Positions 27,694-31,686 of a stretch of 31,686 nt of DNA are shown in pieces. The stretch spans positions 19,051-50,736 of the forward strand of contig CAJTVK010000010.1 in NCBI GenBank assembly GCA_910579645.1, in the 5' to 3' direction. The notes below the pieces were generated by a model. It did no database searches, was not told the origin of the DNA, and was given only the letters and a program-made list of their open reading frames with translations. Both the position numbers and the translations under genes were made by a program. Source of the stretch: an uncultured Lachnospiraceae bacterium. Lineage in GTDB: Bacteria > Bacillota > Clostridia > Lachnospirales > Lachnospiraceae. Numbering within the stretch: the stretch's first letter is position 1; every line of letters begins with the position of its first letter.

Positions 27694-30117
27694 TCAGGCA
27701 AGGAACCGGCATTCAGTTTCCCCCATTTGAGGTTTCCTGTTTACAGTCAGCCCCGGTGTCTCTTTATATGGCCTGAACAGCATATAAAGCAAGCCGCCGA
27801 GGATAACAATTGCAGCCAGCAATCCGATGACATTCACATTTCCTGTAAATGCCGAACCAATTTGGTAAACCATCAGTGCCACCGCATAAGCCAAGCCGCA
27901 CTGATAGCCAATTGCAAACCATGTCCATTTTGCATTGTTCATCTCCCGTTTAATTGCTCCGATTGCGGCAAAGCAAGGCGCACACAAAAGATTAAACACA
28001 AGAAAGGAATACCCTGCAGCCATGCTGAAATTTGCCCCAATCTCAGACCATCCGCCGGGATAGAGAATCCCCATGGTGCCGACAATATTTTCCTTCGCCA
28101 CAAGACCGGTGACAGAAGCCACTGCCGCCTGCCAGTTCCCCCATCCGAGCGGCAGGAAAATCCACGCAACCGCATTGCCGGCCGCTGCAAGGAGCGACTG
28201 ATCCATTTCCTCCTCACCAAGCATCCGAAAACCTTCCGAAGCAAAGCCAAAATATGTCGTAAACCAAATGACAATGGTAGAAAGCAGGATAATCGTACCC
28301 GCCTTCTTGATAAAGGACCATCCGCGTTCCCACGTGGAGCGTAGCACATTGCCAGCCGCAGGCACACGGTAAGCCGGAAGTTCCATAACGAAAGGCGCCG
28401 GATTGCCGGAAAAGATTTTTGTCTTTTTTAACATAAGCCCGGAAATAATAATTGCTGCCAGACCAACGAAATAGGCACTTACTGCCACCCAAGCGGAACC
28501 GCCGAAAATCGCTCCGGCAACCATGGAGATAAACGGCATCTTTGCGCCGCAGGGAATAAAGGTAGTTGTCATAATCGTCATACGGCGGTCACGCTCGTTC
28601 TCAATCGTCCTCGATGCCATAATGCCCGGAATGCCGCAGCCGGTACCGATAAGCATCGGAATAAAAGACTTACCGGACAGTCCAAACTTGCGGAAAATAC
28701 GGTCAAGCACAAATGCAATACGGGCCATGTAACCACACGCCTCCAGAACAGCAAGAAGCAAGAACAGAACAAGCATCTGCGGCACAAATCCAAGCACTGC
28801 ACCCACGCCGGCTACAATGCCGTCGTTAATGAGCCCTGCAAGCCAATCTGCCGTGCCAATTGCCTCAAGCGCATCTCCCACAAGAACCGGAATGCCAGGT
28901 ACCCATACCCCATAAGCTGCCGGGTCAGGCTCGTCTCCATATCGTTCCATCACCGCAGCCGCTTTTTCATAGTCCGCAAGGGATGCCGTCTCCACCGTCA
29001 CTTCCAACGTTTCCTCATCCGCCACCGCATAAGGGAAATCTTCTTCCGGAACCGCACCGTTTTCTTCTGCATAAGCGTTATAACCATCCACGATCAGTGC
29101 TGCAGTTCCATATTCCTCTAAATCTTCTCCATAATAGGACGAACCAATGCCAAACAGATGAAAACCTTCACCGAACAGTCCATCATTTGCCCAGTCTGTG
29201 GCTGAAGTTCCCACTGTCACCATAGATATGTAATACACAAGAAACATTATTGCAGCAAAAATCGGAAGTCCCAAAAAACGGTTTGTCACAATTTTATCAA
29301 TCTTATCAGAGTCGGTCAGTTTACCTGCCGATTTTTTCTTCAGGCATCCTTCGATAATGCGTCCAATATAAAGATACCGCTCATTGGCAATGATGGATTC
29401 CGCGTCGTTATCCATTTCCTCTTCCGCTGCCGTGATATCCGCTTCGATATGGGAAAGGACAGAATCACCCGGCTTTAGCTGCTCCAAAACCATGTCATCC
29501 CGTTCAAACAGCTTAATGGCATACCACCGCTTCCGTTGCTCCGGCAGTCCGTGTACCACCGCTTCCCCGATATGGGCAAGGGCATGCTCCACCGTCCCTG
29601 AAAAAGTATGTATAGGAACGCTCTTTCCGTTTCTTGCCGCATCGATGGCCGCCTCCGCTGCCTCCATGATACCATTTCCTTTTAGGGCGGAAATCTCCAC
29701 CACCTTGCAACCCAAAGCCCTAGACAATTCTTCCGTGTTGATTTGATCGCCGTTTTTCTCCACCACATCCATCATATTAATAGCGGCAACGACAGGAATG
29801 CCAAGTTCCGTAAGCTGCGTGGTCAAATATAAGTTTCTCTCTAAGTTAGTACCGTCAATGATGTTCAGAATCGCATCGGGACGCTCACTAATCAAATAAT
29901 TTCTTGCCACCACTTCCTCCAATGTATAGGGAGAAAGGGAATAAATACCGGGAAGGTCTGTGATAGTCACACCGTCACACTTCTTTAATTTTCCCTCTTT
30001 CTTCTCTACCGTTACTCCCGGCCAGTTTCCGACAAATTGGTTGGATCCTGTCAGGGCATTGAACAAAGTTGTTTTCCCGCAGTTCGGGTTACCCGCAAGA
30101 GCAATTCGCATATTCAT
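27694..30117 (-). CDS. feoB: Ferrous iron transporter FeoB
   Basis: Predicted 807-aa inner-membrane Fe(II) transporter. The cytoplasmic G domain (about 1-170) has G1 GNPNCGKTT, switch region GNWPGVTVEKKEG, G3 DLPGIYSL, G4 NMMD and G5-type SALKGNG. A helical GDI-like domain follows (to about 270). The membrane part (about 280-790) includes the Gate segments GVGAVLGFVPQMLVLF and MLIGTGCGIPGIMASR (each with the typical conserved Cys/Pro pattern). A ~90-residue loop rich in acidic residues follows the first membrane helix. The start follows AGGAG by about ten bases. It is co-directional with two feoA genes upstream and a Cys-rich partner downstream. Confidence 0.97.
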   Translation of the reverse strand: MNMRIALAGNPNCGKTTLFNALTGSNQFVGNWPGVTVEKKEGKLKKCDGVTITDLPGIYSLSPYTLEEVVARNYLISERPDAILNIIDGTNLERNLYLTTQLTELGIPVVAAINMMDVVEKNGDQINTEELSRALGCKVVEISALKGNGIMEAAEAAIDAARNGKSVPIHTFSGTVEHALAHIGEAVVHGLPEQRKRWYAIKLFERDDMVLEQLKPGDSVLSHIEADITAAEEEMDNDAESIIANERYLYIGRIIEGCLKKKSAGKLTDSDKIDKIVTNRFLGLPIFAAIMFLVYYISMVTVGTSATDWANDGLFGEGFHLFGIGSSYYGEDLEEYGTAALIVDGYNAYAEENGAVPEEDFPYAVADEETLEVTVETASLADYEKAAAVMERYGDEPDPAAYGVWVPGIPVLVGDALEAIGTADWLAGLINDGIVAGVGAVLGFVPQMLVLFLLLAVLEACGYMARIAFVLDRIFRKFGLSGKSFIPMLIGTGCGIPGIMASRTIENERDRRMTIMTTTFIPCGAKMPFISMVAGAIFGGSAWVAVSAYFVGLAAIIISGLMLKKTKIFSGNPAPFVMELPAYRVPAAGNVLRSTWERGWSFIKKAGTIILLSTIVIWFTTYFGFASEGFRMLGEEEMDQSLLAAAGNAVAWIFLPLGWGNWQAAVASVTGLVAKENIVGTMGILYPGGWSEIGANFSMAAGYSFLVFNLLCAPCFAAIGAIKREMNNAKWTWFAIGYQCGLAYAVALMVYQIGSAFTGNVNVIGLLAAIVILGGLLYMLFRPYKETPGLTVNRKPQMGETECRFLA

Positions 30118-30137
30118 AATTTTTCTTCTCCTTTCTA

Positions 30138-30153
30138 ATTAGTCATACCTAAC
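30138..30153. promoter_or_regulatory. Weaker feo-type box just upstream of feoB
   Basis: On the minus strand GTTAGGTATGACTAAT, matching 11 of 16 positions of the box at 30703-30718 with both half-sites kept (GTTAG, ACTAA). It lies between the feoA terminator hairpin and the feoB ribosome site. A possible promoter, TTGGAT-N17-TAATTA, overlaps it. Confidence 0.4.
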
Positions 30154-30162
30154 TTCAAATCC

Positions 30163-30185
30163 AAAAATAAAGGGGAAAGCCCCCT
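30163..30185 (-). terminator. Hairpin with T-run between feoA and feoB
   Basis: On the minus strand AGGGG-GCTTT-CCCCT (30185-30171) is followed by TTATTTTT. It looks like an intrinsic terminator or attenuator, within the operon and 20 bp after the second feoA stop. It could lower feoB expression relative to feoA. Confidence 0.55.
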
Positions 30186-30205
30186 GCGCAGATATACTTT
30201 ACGGC

Positions 30206-30433
30206 TTATGCATTTTCTACTTCAATCATCTCCGCATCTGCTTTCCTGATGGATAGTGCATAGCCACGGACGGTCACTTCAATCGGATCTCCTAAAGGTG
30301 CCGCCTTGCGAATCTGCACCTCCGCCCCCTTCGTCAGCCCCATATCCATAATCCGGTGCTTGACCGCTCCCTCTCCGTGGAGTTTCACAACCCGGACAGT
30401 ATCGCCGACTTTCGATTCTTTCAGTGTTTTCAT
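30206..30433 (-). CDS. feoA: FeoA-domain protein, second copy
   Basis: Predicted 75-aa SH3-like FeoA protein that assists FeoB in Fe(II) uptake on the cytoplasmic side. The typical pattern is present: KVGDTVRVVKLHGEGAVKHR, MDMGLTKGAEVQI, APLGDPIEVTVRGYALSIRK. The start at 30433 follows GAGGAGG by eight bases; a longer frame to 30682 only overlaps the first feoA. It is the more canonical of the two FeoA proteins and lies 32 bp after the first. Confidence 0.94.
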   Translation of the reverse strand: MKTLKESKVGDTVRVVKLHGEGAVKHRIMDMGLTKGAEVQIRKAAPLGDPIEVTVRGYALSIRKADAEMIEVENA

Positions 30434-30465
30434 TTTTTCTTCCTCCTCACTTCTTATTATTTGGC

Positions 30466-30678
30466 TCAAATCATAATCTTCTGCGCCATCTCTTTGCTGA
30501 CTGCGATACGGCAGCCCTTTACGTTCACGATAACATTGCCTCCAATGGCGTTTAACACTGTGACTGCCCCTCCTACAACAAAACCAAGATTCTCCAAATG
30601 TGTCTTTATCTCCTGCTTTCCCCCAATTTTCCTGATAATCTTTTCCTCTCCAACTTCTGCCAGTATAAGCGGCATCAT
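30466..30678 (-). CDS. feoA: FeoA-domain protein, first copy
   Basis: Predicted 70-aa SH3-like FeoA-type protein at the head of the feo operon. It has a diverged FeoA pattern (ILAEVGEEKIIRKIGGKQEI, HLENLGFVVGGAVTVLN, GNVIVNVKGCRIAVSKEMA). Starts at 30678 and 30675 (adjacent ATG codons) both fit the AAGGTGA site; the first is given. Two tandem FeoA proteins before FeoB are common in clostridia. Its leader contains both operator boxes, so it is the first gene affected by repression. Confidence 0.92.
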   Translation of the reverse strand: MMPLILAEVGEEKIIRKIGGKQEIKTHLENLGFVVGGAVTVLNAIGGNVIVNVKGCRIAVSKEMAQKIMI

Positions 30679-30702
30679 GCATTCACCTTCTTTAAAATAT
30701 GT

Positions 30703-30718
30703 GTTAGTATTTACTAAC
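30703..30718. promoter_or_regulatory. Feo operator box 2 (perfect palindrome)
   Basis: GTTAGTA-TT-TACTAAC, a perfect 16-bp palindrome in the feoA leader, 24 bp before the start codon. Its centre is 32 bp (about three helical turns) from the box at 30735-30750. The form fits DtxR-family operators. Confidence 0.75.
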
Positions 30719-30734
30719 CCATTGCGCAATATAA

Positions 30735-30750
30735 GTTAGTTATTACTAAC
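30735..30750. promoter_or_regulatory. Feo operator box 1 at the transcription start
   Basis: GTTAGTTATTACTAAC, near-perfect palindrome with the same half-sites as 30703-30718. It begins right after the predicted transcription start of the feo promoter (-10 ends at 30759), so bound repressor would block polymerase. Confidence 0.75.
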
Positions 30751-30758
30751 CACTTACC

Positions 30759-30787
30759 ATGATATAGCAGATGAAACTTTTTGTCAA
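30759..30787 (-). promoter_or_regulatory. Sigma-A promoter of the feo operon
   Basis: Minus strand consensus TTGACA (30787-30782), 17-bp spacer, TATCAT (30764-30759). The promoter is enclosed by a perfect 11-bp inverted repeat GATGAAACTTT (30770-30780) / AAAGTTTCATC (30808-30818). Confidence 0.7.
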
Positions 30788-30818
30788 TGACATTTTTATT
30801 GCTAATCAAAGTTTCATC

Positions 30819-30961
30819 ATACCATCCAATATATTAGTCATCTCAAACTTGCTGTTTTGTGCAATATACCTACTGTTCCTTACCATGACAAGCGCACTGC
30901 GTCTCTGCTAGACAGCAATGTACTGCCAGTTAATCCAAATGCTAAAAAATTAAAATTCTTA
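30819..30961. other. Intergenic between feo promoter and tRNA promoter
   Basis: No gene seen on either strand. AT-rich, no further feo-type palindrome; a lone TTAGTCAT at 30834-30841 resembles a half-site. Confidence 0.4.
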
Positions 30962-30990
30962 TTGACAAATATATTTTTTATATGTATAAT
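30962..30990 (+). promoter_or_regulatory. Consensus promoter of tRNA-Gly
   Basis: Perfect TTGACA (30962-30967), 17-bp AT-rich spacer, perfect TATAAT (30985-30990), about 50 bp before the tRNA. Full-consensus promoters are typical of stable RNA genes. Confidence 0.8.
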
Positions 30991-31039
30991 AAGTCTTGTT
31001 GATATGGCAGTCAGACAAAAGAGAAACATTATTTATTTT

Positions 31040-31112
31040 GCGCGAGTGGCTCAGTTGGTGGAGCACGACCTTGCCAAGGTCGGGGTCGCGGGTTCGAGTC
31101 CCGTCTCGCGCT
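31040..31112 (+). tRNA. tRNA-Gly (anticodon GCC)
   Basis: A 73-nt cloverleaf. Acceptor GCGCGAG (31040-31046) pairs with CTCGCGC (31105-31111), followed by discriminator T. The D arm contains GGCTCAGTTGGT, the anticodon loop is CTTGCCAA with anticodon GCC, and the T arm contains GGGTTCGAGTCCC. CCA is not encoded. Its 3' end is the likely attachment site used by the element whose damaged recombinase gene lies 91 bp to the right. Confidence 0.97.
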
Positions 31113-31150
31113 CTCTGGAACCCTTGATTTTACGGGGTTTCCGTGACATA

Positions 31151-31181
31151 GGTAATCATGAGGTAATCAAAAAGGTAATCA
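31151..31181. repeat. Three direct repeats GGTAATCA beside the tRNA
   Basis: GGTAATCA at 31151-31158, 31162-31169 and 31174-31181, spaced 11-12 bp (about one helical turn), between the tRNA and the recombinase stop codon. The position and spacing suit arm-type recombinase-binding sites; this is inference. Confidence 0.55.
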
Positions 31182-31203
31182 GACGTATGTTCGGTTATCT
31201 TTT

Positions 31204-31686
31204 TTATTTTGCCTGCAATTCCGGGATGCCGCTTACCAGATCGGACTTCCTCTCCATGCTCTTCCTGTTCCTGTGGTAATGGTTCTCCGTGCAGGAAATG
31301 TTCGTATGCCCCATCAGTTCCGTTATCAGGCGTTGGTCGATGTTGTTGTCCAGCAGTATGGTTCCATATGTCTTGCATGCCTTATGGGGGGATTTGGGGA
31401 CGATTCCCAAGGTTTAGCACACCCTGACCATCCTGCGCCTGATGCTGCTGGTCTTAAGCCTTTCCCCGTTCTCGGTGAATACATATTCCCCAAACGGGTT
31501 TTGCAGCTTAATCTTCTCAGCGACCCAGGCATACCCATTCGGTATGATTGCCGTCCTTACCCCCGCCTCCGACTTCGGGAAGTCCTTCACCTCATATGCA
31601 TAGTGCCCCTCTTCCAGAAGATACCTTGTTCCAGTCCGCCTTATTTTGAAAGTGGTTCCGGCAAAGTCCTCATGCTTAAGTGCCGC
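31204..31686 (-). pseudogene. Tyrosine recombinase (integrase), inactivated C-terminal part, runs off the window
   Basis: Reading one minus frame from the right edge gives about 160 codons of a phage/ICE-type tyrosine recombinase, ending at 31204. An in-frame TAA at 31416-31414 interrupts it between KTSSIRRRMVRVC and TLGIVPKSPHKA. The HxxR catalytic motif reads HKAC: the second conserved Arg is Cys (codon 31377-31375, TGC where CGC is expected). The LMGHTN motif and the Tyr region ENHYHRNRK are intact. Both a stop and a lost active-site residue mean this copy is dead. The upstream ~200 residues lie outside the window. Its C-terminus faces the tRNA-Gly 3' end. Confidence 0.88.

Noticed and set aside
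30857..31279. Plus-strand 140-codon open frame
   Set aside because: It runs straight through the tRNA-Gly and the recombinase end and has no ribosome site.

Overview
The window looks like a chromosomal segment of a gut Lachnospiraceae-type clostridium (Bacillota). The evidence is gene content: MutS2, YhaM, a VanW-family wall protein, a tandem FeoA-FeoA-FeoB-FeoB-associated Cys-rich module, a Firmicutes-type GalT, a DUF4080-like radical SAM protein and an AIR-synthase/Lrp/aminotransferase cluster. AGGAGG-type ribosome sites and good sigma-A promoters agree with this. Species cannot be told from this sequence.

Layout. Bases 1-244 hold nothing recognisable. 245-2707 (minus): the 3'-5' exoribonuclease YhaM, preceded by an 11-bp tandem repeat, and a membrane-anchored HtrA-like PDZ protein that has lost its catalytic triad. 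3016-7608 (plus): mutS2 followed closely by an OmpR-type response regulator and its sensor kinase. 7749-9191 (minus): ECF sigma factor, zinc-finger anti-sigma membrane protein and a 62-aa protein in overlapping order. 9273-10091 (minus): a solitary XRE regulator and TrmL. 10304-11176 (plus): a SIMPL-domain lipoprotein. 11166-14591 (minus): a tight operon of AIR-synthase-like protein, Lrp regulator, aminotransferase and glycerophosphodiesterase. 14734-16724 (minus): a 35-aa membrane peptide and a VanW protein, divergent from a membrane-anchored protein of unknown function (16771-17379). 17345-20693 (minus): DEDDh exonuclease, endonuclease III and a radical SAM protein. 20862-21197 (plus): XRE regulator, followed by three hairpins and a strong leftward promoter with no gene. 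21367-25153 (minus): galT, galK and a neighbouring AraC regulator. 25206-26210 (minus): a membrane acyltransferase.

26376-30787 is an iron-uptake locus. It holds a short DtxR-type regulator with DtxR-like (Fe-type) ligands and, on the other strand, feoA-feoA-feoB plus a FeoB-associated Cys-rich protein whose tail has expanded into about fifteen 6-residue repeats. Two palindromic boxes of form GTTAG-N6-CTAAC sit just downstream of a consensus feo promoter. A weaker box and a terminator hairpin lie between feoA and feoB. The right edge has a tRNA-Gly(GCC) behind a perfect promoter, then the inactivated C-terminal end of a tyrosine recombinase and three direct repeats, the scar of an integrative element at the tRNA.

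The most unusual points are the repeat-expanded FeoB partner, the triad-less HtrA protein, the unlisted 35-aa membrane peptide, a dispersed hairpin element in three copies (7655-7700, 27049-27096, 27118-27164), a candidate structured RNA at 26376-26500, and several decaying short tandem repeats at gene boundaries.
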